Shown here piece by piece: positions 21,655-32,016 of a stretch of 64,000 bases of DNA (positions are counted from its first letter, which is position 1; each line of letters begins with the position of its first letter). Under the pieces are notes generated by a model that was given only the letters and a program-made list of their open reading frames with translations, was not told the origin of the DNA and searched no databases. The position numbers and the translations under genes are program-made. Source of the DNA: Larix kaempferi (lineage: Eukaryota > Streptophyta > Pinopsida > Pinales > Pinaceae); the NCBI GenBank assembly GCA_027924585.1, contig BSBM01001383.1, positions 4,426,001 to 4,490,000 of the forward strand, written 5' to 3'.

Positions 21655-23424
21655 ATGGTGGATGAAAAGAGAGATGACAGAGCAATAGATACGATCAAAA
21701 TTGTTGTTCGAGGAATCCCTCACGTGAAATAGGAACTAGATGATGGATAATTTCGTCCAAATCCTTCGATGCATGCCGACGACAACAGATACAATTTTGA
21801 CAAGCAGCCATTTTGGAGATGTGACTCCATCCAAGGTACAAGTAAACTTTGATATCCCTTTATTTGAAGGCTAGATCGATGCCGATGTCGTAGAGAAATG
21901 GTTGAATCTACTAGAAGGGTAATCCTCTGTCCATAAATTTTTCGACGGGGAAAAGATCGTCTTCACACTTCTCAAGGCTGACCCCCATGTAAAAAATTGT
22001 TGGGAAACTTATTGTGAGCAAAACTCATTAGAGGAGTCTGGATTGTTTGAATATTCCAGTCCCATTTGGGCCTCTTTTATAGATACCATCAAGGAACAAT
22101 ATTACCCTGTTGGAAACTATCATGAACAGTACACAAAATGGGCCATTCTGCACCAAGAGAGGGACCAAATGGTATCGGAGTACACCACCAAATTTCATAC
22201 CTTGCGCACAAAGCTAGGTATCAAGGACTCCGAGCGACACCTAGTACTGAAATATCACAGTGGCCTACACCGGTACATATGAACAGAGATGGAATTCCTG
22301 GAAATCTCTTCACTCGGATCTTCCTATCGATATGCTGTCAAAATTGAGCAAAAATTTCAGGAAAAGAACAAGCGTGACTTTGGACCTACACAGAAGCAGG
22401 GCAAGGGGAACTATGGCTCGTAGAACACGAGGCAAGGAAAGGACAACCAATCCCAACCACAAGCAAAGAAGGGTAACGAAAAGGAAAAGAAGGACACCGA
22501 GAAGTGGTGCGAGTTCCACAAAATCCCATGGCACAACACTGATGAATGTCGCTCAAAACAGTCATTGGTGGTTGAGATCAAAGCTTCAGAATCAGATCCG
22601 AGTTCCAATTCTGAATCGGAACCTAATTTCATAGCTGCGCAAAAAGGGAAGCAGATCATTGATGCAGAACCCAGTGCCGTTGTGGCCACCACATGGATTC
22701 TACCAGAGGAACCTAAAGAGTCGAAGGCAAAGGAGCACCTTTTCCACTCACAGATGTGGGTGAAGGGAATTCCCCTACACTTTGTTGTGGACAGCGGCAA
22801 CCAAAAGTACCTGATCTCAGCAGAAGTCATCAAGAAACTAGAGCTACCAATAACACCACACCCACAACCATACACCATTGGATGGCTAAGCCAAGGATGA
22901 GGGATCCGCGTCAGTCACCAATGTCGCCTACCATATGGCATCAATCCCTTCAAAGATGAGGTATTGTGTGATGTGGCCCCACTTGAAGTATGTGATGTTC
23001 TTTTAGGACAACCATATATGTGGAAGCGTCATGTTGTATATGAATCACGACCTCGCAGTGTTATTGTCTCCTTGGGAGGACATCTCTATCGGATACCCAA
23101 GACAGTTTCTCTTACCCCAACCAAGCAGGGCAGGAAGGTAATCTCCCACACTGGAAATTTTCCCTATTCACAATTTCAACTAAAGGACAACATCAGATCG
23201 CAGAGACATCCACAACCTCTACCCATTATCCCTCTACTTAGCAGAAACAAGAAAAACAGAAGTTCGATGCAGCATCACCTATTTGAGTACCTTTGTAGTG
23301 TAGGGCCACGCATTCAAGGTGCTCCTCCAAAAAGAAACCATCCACACCAGTGCAGACCAAGGATATCACAACAACCAAAACTGTTGAACAACTCCAGTGG
23401 ATCCAACAACAACATTTACAACCC
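21655..23424 (+). pseudogene. Array unit 3: gag-protease ORF, split by an insertion
   Basis: The ATG at 21655 matches the gag starts of units 1 and 2. Frameshifts occur early. The knuckle CEFHKIPWHNTDEC and the protease active site VVDSGNQ (near 22783-22803) are both intact, the only unit in the window with the catalytic DSG. The reading breaks at 23424, where a 6.35-kb element is inserted. The last ~100 bp of the unit resume at 29778 with CCTCTGAAGATTTTGAAC and run to the purine tract before LTR D. Confidence 0.85.
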
Positions 23425-24329
23425 TGTTGATGCCTCGAAGATCGTAGCATCAATTAGAAAGGGATTCTCCCCAATAGGCAATTCCAATTAGATCGCTCAT
23501 TTGGTGTGGGGAATCTGTCCGGTTAACGGCCCTGCTACCGTATAAGATCTAAGAAAAAAATATCTGTTTAAGTTTTCACCAGTTGCAGCTCGATCCACAG
23601 TTTATGTGATTTTATCTTAAAGATGATATGCAAATGCTTTAATCTAGATGCAAAATGTAACAAAACCAATGCTAGAACTAGTTGAAAATAAATCTAGACT
23701 ATCTTAAGCAAATTTAACCTATCCTTGCAAGGAGAAAAATGAAGATATGAGCAATAAAACTGTATAAATAACTGAAGATTTCATAAACAACCATTCAATC
23801 TTAAAGACATTTCTCTAGCATAAAATAAATGATTACAGAGATAGCTCTGATTCAATTTAAACATTCCAATTACTCATTTGAAGTAAACGTTAATTGGACA
23901 GGAAAAATATATGAGAATCTTTCATCACATTTAGAAACCATTCATGTGTAGTAAAGAAAGGTCTTACAAAACATATGTAAACACATCCAGAGATAGCTCA
24001 ACAAAGATTTGACACATGTTCCTGGCAAAAAACGCAGTCCTCCAAGCTTTAATTAGGCCAAAAAGAAACTCCAATACATGCAGCAAAGTCCTTTACACAC
24101 AAGTGCCGAGAGTCTCTTTTTTTCTCCCTCCCAAAAAAGCCCTTCAATCTTCTTATGTCTTTCTATTTATAGATTTACAATATTCTCTTTTCCCAAAACC
24201 TAAACCTAGGAGGGAAATAAAATTTTGTCTTCTAGTGACTAATAAGACAAACTAAAAAAAACATCTGTCTTTTCCAAGATATATAAAAAACAAATTCCAG
24301 CTATGTTTTCCTTTTATCACATTAACAAT
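23425..24329 (-). mobile_element. LTR-like block at the left end of the insertion
   Basis: On the minus strand it would run from TGTTAATGTG at 24329 to GGCATCAACA at 23425, with TG...CA ends. A TATAAATAGA box lies at 24162-24171. The long ORF stops 3 bp before its outer edge. No clear polypurine tract precedes it, and no matching copy was seen near 29777. Confidence 0.45.
24162..24171 (-). promoter_or_regulatory. TATA box in the LTR-like block
   Basis: The minus strand reads TATAAATAGA about 160 bp from the outer edge of the block. Confidence 0.5.
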
Positions 24330-24331
24330 AG

Positions 24332-27300
24332 CTAAGGTCCAGGTGTACTGATTTCCTCAGCTGACTCTCTTGCATCTGTTGGTTCTCCGATTTCAGCAGG
24401 GGAAATTACTGGCACTAGCTGCAATACTTTTGAAGGTCTTCCAATTTCAGCTAGGGAACATACTTGCATGGACTGCTCAACAGATCGAATGTAACTAGGC
24501 CATTGGTTTATTTCCCTGAGAATGGTCTTTCACCGCACTGCGACTGTTACTTTGAGCATTATCTCAAATTGGCGCAAATCCGATTTGATAGAAGCTAATC
24601 CCATAGCCACGGCCCGAGAAATGTCTTCAAGAAAATATGCATGGATAGCGGCCTAATCGATGAAATGTCAGAGATCTTCAGAGGTGAATATCTCTACCTT
24701 ATCCATATATTCTAGTTCTGCGCTCAAATTGGCTTGCAGATCTACTTTGCATATCTCTCTACTGGGAAAATTATGGATGGTCTCTAGCAGAACAATGTGA
24801 CACTTCTCCAAGGAGCTCCGGGTTGAGTAAAGTGTTTGGCAAGTTTTGGTTGACCTACGGATTCTTTGGCTCAGCTTGTTGCCATAGTCTTTGCAGAATT
24901 CGAGGGCACCAATATCCAAGTCCAATTCTATCTCTATTGTGGCTCGCAAGTTCTGAGGGAAACCAGATTTTCCTACTCTCCATTCAAACTGCTCTTTAAT
25001 CTCTATTACATGGAGAGCAAATTTATTCTTCAAATCAAGTGCCTCTACCTCAATGGCCCTAATCCTTGTAACCATCTCTTTTACGTTACTTATTTCTTTT
25101 GAGACTGACATTAGCAGTTGGTGTGTTTTCTCCTGCTGATCACATGCATAGCTATGGAATGAAGCCAGGTCTTGCTTGCAATTACCCTCCAATTCTAACA
25201 CACAAGCCTGTGAGTGCTCATGTGCGCCTTTAGCAAAAAGAAACTGCATTTCTAGTGCATTACTCTCCTTTTTGAGCCGTTGGATTGTCAAAGTTGATTC
25301 TTCCTTTTCATCCATGAGTTCTTTATACTTTCTTTTCAATTCATTTGACTCTGAAACCTCCTTTTTCCTGTCAGCTTTTATTTTGAAGCATAACTCCCTA
25401 TAATTCTTCACTTCATCCGTCAAAAATTCAACATTGGATTTGTTTTCCTGAGCTACGGACACAGAACATTTCGCTGTGAAAGTGGGGTCAAGGTTAGTCC
25501 CCTGAACAAGGGTAGCTTCTGATACCCTGAGTTCGAAGCTGTCTGGTCCGACTTCCATTTTCTTAACTGATCTACCAATGATAGCCTTCTTCCGTTCATG
25601 AAAATAAATAGTATTCAGGTTGGACACTTGGCGCTGCTGCTTGGGGTTGTACGAGGTTAGTGCCAATTCATCTATAGGAATGATCCCAATATCAGCGATC
25701 CCTGATTGGTCTATCTTTTGCAGATCTAAGTCCATTTCTTGCAGACCGAACGAGCCCTGTTCACTCGCTTTCTTGGCTTCTTTTTCTACTTGTAGCCTCG
25801 CTACTTCTGCAAGCTCTGCAGCTTCCTTTTCAGATTGTAACCTTGCCAATTCTGCCCTTTTAGCTACGCCCTTTTGGTCCTTATTTGCTTGTAACCTAGC
25901 TGCTTCTGCTAGTTCAGCAGCTTCCTTTTCGGCCTTTTCTTTGATGTCTTGTAGCCTTTTAACCTCCTCTAACTTGATCTTCTCTGTGGCTTCGGCAGTT
26001 CGGATTCTTTCGTCCTCCAAACACTTAGCTTCCATCTCCTGTTCTTATTGGATTCTGGCAGCATTAGCTTCTTGTTGTCTATTTGCTTCCTACTCTTTCC
26101 CAAGCCTTTCTACCTTTTGCATGTACTGATTAGCCTCTTCTTTTGAACCCTTTTCAGAATCACTATATTGCTGGTGAGGCTCATCCTATAGTTGTTGGTC
26201 ATCCTGCTACTTTTGAGATTCTGCTAGACTACTGGTTGCGGCTTGCTACTCCTTATGGATCAAGCCTAAAGGTCTAGGGCCAGCACTAGTCCTGCTTTTC
26301 CTTTTATAACGTTTCCCCAACTCAGTCAAATTTCTGGCGCTGCGGAAGAATTCTTCAGTTTGGTCCATGAGATGTGTATAATCAAACAAGGTTTGGACTT
26401 TAAGGTAGTGTTTGGCGATCTTTCCGTCGGGATCTTGCCTCCTAAAAGGCATAGTACCAAAATGAAAGACCTCAAGGCCTTAAGCTAAAATTTCACCATC
26501 GCTGGCCTTTGGGAGGCTGTATGCTCCGATGGTGAAGGGCATGGGCGGGTGCATGCCTTTCTTTCTGTCTGCTAAGATCTTGCTAATTCCTCCAGTACCG
26601 AAGAGTTGTCTCAAGGCTTCCTTATGGATCACAAAATTGTTCACATACTGGGGAAACAAATAGGGAGGCTGTGATCCTCCGCTCATCCATTTGTATGTGC
26701 CATTAGAAGAGAAATAGTAGTCCCCAAATTCTTCTATAATTGACATTGCATTTTCAAACATGCAATTCGGTTCCTCCACAAAAAAAGGTTGATATAGCGG
26801 CATTATGAGTTTCTCACAGATTTCTTTATAGTGGTTAGCATACTTGCTTTCCCATGTAGGTTGGTAAGATATGAAGAGGGGTGTCTCTTTCATATTCCAT
26901 GAGCAGCTCAAGTCTAGGAAAGGGTGCTTACTTAGTAGGAAATCCATCAAGTAGGAGGACATGAACAAGTCCGCCTTCTTTTGAGTTAATTCCCATTGAG
27001 TAGCAGTTAGCCGCGAGGTCAAACTATCTGAAATCACTTCTGCCCAATTGAATATAGTACCAGACGTGGCCACATGAAATATCACTGGTACCCACCCGAG
27101 CTTGAATACCTTGCCATTCGGCATACCAAAGATCTGACTTAGCATTAATGCAATAAGTCGATAGGGAGTTTTTAACAGGTTTCTCTCATATTCATTGTTT
27201 TGCCTCCGTCTGATCTGTCTGTCATTGATCATCATCTTCCTGGCAGATTCCAAGGGGTCCCTCAAATTATCCATTATCCATTGGTCAGTTAACCAGGTCC

Positions 27301-27949
27301 CTGGATGGGGCAATTTGTAAATTGTTGTGATGAATTGGGGTGTGAAGGATGACAGAGTCATCCCATCTTTGTTGTTGATCAACCTTGTATCTGTTTGAAC
27401 ATGAGGGATGATCCTACCGATGACCTCTAAACATGGGAACAACTCGGGACGAGTCGCCACCTTGTGAAGACAGGAATTTTTAATATTCATGTAAACCATG
27501 GAATCTTCGAGAGGAATTTGTGGGTCATTTTGATCCTTGATGAGCCTATAAAGATCATTTCACCAAAATTCAGGAGAAGAACTTCCTGGAAGCACCCCAG
27601 TGGTAGCGAGCATATCCCCAAACATTGTCTCGAGAGATGTGTCTAATAGGATCTCTACATTGGAATCCAATTCTACAAGCTTTGCTTTGCGTCGGGCGAA
27701 TCTCTTATGCATTTCCAATATGCAATGAGCCAAGTAGTACAAATAAGGGGTTTGCTGAACGTTTTGGTGCAATGGCTTAGATGCAACTGCGTTATGATGA
27801 AGAAAAGTGCATGTAATAATAAAGCTCCTAATCAAAAGCAACATATCTTTCATGCATTGCAAACTATGGAAATGACTGTTATTACTGCGCAAAAAACAAT
27901 TTTGAGACAAACACAGTGATACAAGAATTACAACTTTACTGCTCAACAT
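24332..27949 (-). pseudogene. Decayed ~1200-codon ORF of unknown function with long coiled coil
   Basis: One frame is maintained from about 27949 to the stop at 24332 with roughly ten stops and no frameshift. The largest open pieces are 26480-27499 (339 residues) and 24668-26035 (455 residues). The N-terminal third looks globular, with blocks such as FGMPNGKVFKLGWVP and FNWAEVISDSLTSRLTATQ. The middle is a Lys/Glu/Ala-rich coiled coil with repeated (K/E)EAAELAE(A/V)ARLQ heptad-like units. The C-terminus is mixed. I do not recognise the family. There is a loose resemblance to putative plant transposon proteins, and no gag, RT or integrase motif. The start is uncertain, because the reading before about 27720 is less convincing. 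Confidence 0.7.
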
Positions 27950-28900
27950 CAGAATAACGTGGGCCTAGATGTGACCTTTATGTATATTTGGTCATTAGTG
28001 TCTCAGGAATTTGGGATGGATTCTACCGCAAACTCTGGAGGACTGACTGGGTTGAGTTTCGGAATAGGTGAGAGTAGCGCCTAGCTCAATATTTAGTATC
28101 TATGGGCGATTATGTTGCTCTAAAAATTCATGGTGGGCATAGAGTAAAACATTATGGCTGCTCCCTGGTTTATACATCAAGGCTTTAATGCATGCTTCAT
28201 TTCTGAAATTACCGTGAGTAGTTTCGGGCTATACATGCCGGTAGAACTTTTCCACAGTTTGGGGATGGGCGTTTAAACAAACCGACGTGAGGGGTTTGGC
28301 GAGGATGCCTCTAGTTGGATGCTTTATCAATGGGTCTGCTATGTGGGGAAGGCACCAGCGATGCCGAGCACGCGGAAGTGGGTGAATATTGAGACACAAT
28401 GATGGTAATAGGACTATCCGCGCTTTGGTTCGTATGGATTGATTCATGGTCTCCATTTTCAGTGGGAGTGGAGTTTTCTCACGACTGGGGTGGATGCTAA
28501 GACTCTACGGCGTGTGTGTATATATATATATCCAAACAAATGGACCGCATAATGGGGAAGAATTACACATGAACCAAAGGAATGAAACGGGAAGGTATTT
28601 GAGGTACCTACCTGTCAGTTTTGCAATGGCTGCCTGCAGCTGCGATCATTCTGAGACAGGGATAATCCAACAATGATGAATGCGAACACAGTGAACTATG
28701 GCTCTCCCCGAAAAAGGCAGAATGAGCTCAAAAATCCTGTTCTATGCATTGATATAGGGGACACATTAATGCACTGGGGTGACAGGGTGGCGAGTTAAAT
28801 GTGCATAGGGCTCAATGCGAGGGCTTTTAATTTCATACGGGGAGGCGTTAATGTCCACACCAAACAAATTTCCGCCAATGCCGAAAAAGATTGGAGGCGC
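27950..28900. other. Non-coding part of the insertion
   Basis: I see no convincing ORF, primer-binding site or tRNA-like sequence here. A short (TA)n run lies near 28510-28530. Confidence 0.4.
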
Positions 28901-29620
28901 AATAGTGGCTATCGATGTGTTAAACTTTGCGCGGCGGGTGGTGATTGTGACGGTAAGATCTGCGCAACATGTGGCATCTTCGTGCTTAAGGTTTGCGCAG
29001 TAGGCAGCGAGTGCAACATTAAAATTTTGTGATGGTGAGGAGCGCTTCTGGCTTCAACGGGAGTTTTAAACTCATAAATGGCACAACGGGTGGTGATCAC
29101 GGGCTTAAAACTTGTGCCAGCATTTCTTGCATCTGAGTGTAAGCTTCGAAGCGAATATCGAAACGGCATAATTTATCCTCAAAACTGCGTCAAAAGGTGA
29201 GGCAGGATAGTGCGGGCGGTAGATTTAAGATTTCGTGATGCGCAACAGAGGGAGTTTTAGTGATGGAGACTATGCCGTGCAAGCCAACGAGAAAGCAAAA
29301 ATCAAGAAAGTGAAAGTTGAGAAAGAAAAAGTGGCGCAAAGGCATAAGAGATTTTCGCGGTGGTTTTAAGGCTAAACAATGCGCCATACTCAGTAGCATT
29401 ATTACCAAAAACTATGCCCTAACATCAACCGGGATGAGGTTAAAATTCATGCCCAAGGTGGCCAAAATAGCTTTGAGTGCTGCGTGGAAGGTGGCCTACT
29501 CATGGTTAAAACTTGTGCCGAAGGCGGCGAAGTTAAAGATAAAAACTGCGCCCAATGCGGTAGAGTTAAGTTTAAAACTTGTGCCGAAGGAAACAAAGGA
29601 TTTCTGCCTTAATCGCAAAT
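28900..29620. repeat. Degenerate interspersed short repeats
   Basis: Variants of TTAAAACTTGTGCCGAAGGC and AAAACTGCGCCCAATGCGG recur about a dozen times, separated by AAG or GAG-like links, with irregular spacing of roughly 25-60 bp. Clear copies lie near 29500-29590. The apparent plus-strand ORF at 29317-29787 is a by-product of these repeats. Confidence 0.6.
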
Positions 29621-29915
29621 TTGATCAATGGACACTCCTTTGGGAAACAAGAGTTAAAGCTATCCAAAAAGTGAAGGATAAAATTCAAAATAAGAAAGAG
29701 CATTTGATTACAAAAATGTACAAGGCGGGGCACCAATATTTACAAAACAATTGGGGAAGGATGTTGCAGCAACAACAAACCCTCTGAAGATTTTGAACAA
29801 AGGAAACCCTTCTGCTTCAACAAACGCCACACCAGGAGCTCAACTCAACACACAGTTCGACGTATGATAAGGGATTTGACGCAATGGAGACCATTGCTTC
29901 CTAATGGGAGAGGAT

Positions 29916-30361
29916 TGATCTAGATGGATATCGGTGGCCACCCACCTATCCCACCGGCTCATAATAACTTCCCATTTTACCAATTTTCTAGTAATGTTTC
30001 TACAGTTTTTCGAGTCCCAAAACTTTCGAGGCCTTTTTGAGGCCCTAAACGACATTTTTTTGGAAATCGTGGTTTGACAAAGTGCACCCATCTTAAGAAA
30101 CTAGCTATAGTCCTCGAATAGATCTTTCCGATGGGCTACCGAGTGCCCCAAACGGAGGTCGTATGCAAACGTTATGACCCCAGGAAGTTGACTATTCAAC
30201 TAATCACCTTGGGGCCACAAACTTTATGATGGTTCATCGCCTAGGGATAGGTTTTTGGATGTATTGGATTCTTTCCCTCATGCTTATGATAAATAGGCCA
30301 TTTTAGCCTCTCTTTGTATTCATCTTGGCACGAATGAGCACAGCGGCCACATCTCTTCTCA
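29916..30361 (+). mobile_element. Array LTR D, truncated at its 3' end
   Basis: It starts TGATCT after a purine tract (AATGGGAGAGGAT) and is collinear with LTR A up to CACATCTCTTCTCA. At about 30361 the similarity stops, so about 170 bp and the primer-binding site are missing. This is the right edge of the array. Confidence 0.85.
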
Positions 30362-31380
30362 TCCATTGTTTTCGTAGCAATAACCTTATATGCCATGGAA
30401 TTGGGGAATGTATAATGTGTGAAACCAACATTTTGTGGTTAAACAGATATAGAAGCCTCCATGAACATCAACTTTTGTTGGTGGGATCATAATGTAGGAT
30501 ATGACAATTGGAGGGCTCAACATTTTGGCACTTTATGCACTCCTTGCGTGCCAAGTAGGTCATTGTCATGCCACTAGATTGTGGCCTTTAGTGAAAAGTA
30601 ATTTGTAACCCCTTCATTAATAAGTAATATACCTTTGCAAAAATTAATTCAAATCACATCACTTTGTCAAATACTACCTAAAGCTACCCTTAGAAATCCA
30701 AGTTGCTAACAACAAAAAGTAAGTAGACATTATTATATGTATGGCATTGGGTAAATTTAACTACTCCAAACATCTTGTCAATGGAAAAAGAGCAAATAAT
30801 GTGGTTTTACTAAAAGCATAATGTTAATTTTTTATTTCTTTCGTAACCATGGGAATCCACATCACCGCACAATAAGCATTGTTAACCGCACGACAACATA
30901 GTAAACTTATGAGCGGGGACTATTTTTAGTGTTGGGTGGAAGAATGTTCTGCCTAATGGGAATAGAAATGTCATCATGGTCGCACGAGGCATTGAAGGGT
31001 TACGAATCCCCCTGCAAACACGGAATCAAACCTAGGCTTCCATCAAGTCAACCAAGAGGCCCCACCGCTAGCTCCAACCCTCAACCCCTTAAGAATAATG
31101 TTAATTATAATACACATGTCATTATTATCGAGTAAAGAGTAAGTAGACAATATTATTATTTCTATGGCATTTGGTCACATCTTAACTATTCAAAACATTT
31201 TGTCATTTTCTTTTATCTTCTTATTATTAAAAATAAGGATAACAATCAATTATATTTTTACATCATATAAATATTTTTTTATTGGATAATAACCTTCCAA
31301 TACATAAATGCAATAGTTAATGTTTAGAGATATGTCATTATAGGTTTCTAACTAATTCATAGTAGTCATTTTTGTGTTAA
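30362..31380. other. AT-rich background with a diverged direct repeat
   Basis: No gene is visible. GTAAGTAGACA...TATGGCATT...TTTG sequences at about 30719 and 31139 resemble each other, and a SINE lies between them. Confidence 0.45.
30830..31094 (-). mobile_element. tRNA-derived SINE (265 bp) with 12-bp target duplication
   Basis: On the minus strand the head contains TAGCGGTGGGG (31060-31070), close to a Pol III A box. A B box GGTTTGATTCC (31022-31032) follows 27 bp later. The body ends in an A-rich tail GAAAGAAATAAAA. A perfect 12-bp duplication ATAATGTTAATT flanks it at 30818-30829 and 31095-31106. These are the hallmarks of a plant SINE mobilised by a LINE reverse transcriptase. I did not assign a family. 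Confidence 0.78.
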
Positions 31381-31539
31381 TGTTTCGGATCCGGAGCAGG
31401 ATCATGTTGAACACACACTTATACTGGGGGTGAATCAGTATAAGACAATATTTTCACCTATTTAAATTTAATTACCGCAATAAAACAATCACACATAAGA
31501 TTTATAAATTACAGAACATGGAAACCATAAAAAAAAATA

Positions 31540-31780
31540 TTCATAATTCTTCGTAGGCATCAACTTACAGTTATAAATATTCGTAGGAACCACCCTACTA
31601 GAGACATGAATCTCCACTAATATAAATCGTTGTAGGCACCAAGCTATTAGAGACATGAATCTCCACTGATACAAATCCTTGTAGGCACCAACATACCTAC
31701 TCTTACGGATCTTCGCAGGTACCAATCTATTGTTATGAATCTTCGTAGCAACCAACCTACTAGAGACACCAATCCCCACC
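31540..31780. repeat. ~55-bp imperfect tandem repeats in the copia LTR
   Basis: Units of the form CGTAGGCACCAA...CTA(T/C)TAGAGACATGAATCTCCACT...ATAAATC recur four to five times with drift. The minus-strand ORF over 31489-31800 follows these units and is not considered a gene. Confidence 0.65.
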
Positions 31781-31994
31781 ACTAAGAACAAACTTAGCAA
31801 GATACACCATCTCTTCTTTTGAGCAACACCAAACCCTTAATTATTATTCTTGCTTCCTTGAATAAGAATAACCATTCATATTTCCTTCGCCATTCTTTGT
31901 CGTACCTTCTTCACACCTACATACTTCTTCTTGAGAGACCCCTCTTAGAATGATATTGTTTTTCCATTCACACTCTTTCCCTAAATATTCTTGA

Positions 31995-32016
31995 ATATAT
32001 ATATATATATATATAT
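31995..32016. repeat. (AT)11 microsatellite
   Basis: A perfect run of eleven AT dinucleotides inside the copia LTR. On the minus strand it lies where a promoter TATA element might be, but no separate TATA box can be told apart. Confidence 0.9.

Larger units (their letters stand above)
23425..29777 (-). mobile_element. 6.35-kb insertion in array unit 3, probable non-autonomous retroelement
   Basis: Compared with the other units, the sequence leaves the array at 23424 and returns at 29778. AACCC occurs on both sides (23420-23424 and 29778-29782), as a 5-bp target duplication would. The insert starts TGTTGATGCC and ends CAACAACA. Its main content is one long decayed ORF on the minus strand and, on the right, degenerate short repeats. 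A left LTR-like block with a TATA box is visible, but I could not find its partner at the right end, so the full structure is unproven. Confidence 0.65.
14287..30361 (+). mobile_element. Head-to-tail tandem array of a gag-protease-only LTR retrotransposon
   Basis: The sequence alternates internal region and LTR: partial internal 14287-15607, LTR 15608-16222, internal 16223-18256, LTR 18257-18873, internal 18874-20909, LTR 20910-21523, internal 21524-29915 (interrupted), partial LTR 29916-30361. Each complete internal region is about 2.03 kb and each LTR about 615 bp. Every LTR has a purine tract (CCTAAGGGGGG) just before it and TGGTATCAGAG just after it where complete, so neighbours share LTRs. 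The internal regions stop at protease, without RT, RNase H or integrase. Non-autonomous elements of this type are known as TR-GAG. Unequal recombination between LTRs is the simplest origin. Confidence 0.9.

Noticed and set aside
25620-26129. 169-residue plus-strand ORF, Ser/Ala-rich
   Set aside because: It is the complement of the repetitive coiled-coil segment of the minus-strand ORF.
29317-29787. 156-residue plus-strand Lys-rich ORF
   Set aside because: It follows the degenerate repeats of the insertion, runs into the array sequence across the insertion junction and has no recognisable motif.
31489-31800. 103-residue minus-strand ORF
   Set aside because: It translates the ~55-bp LTR repeats and has no other support.
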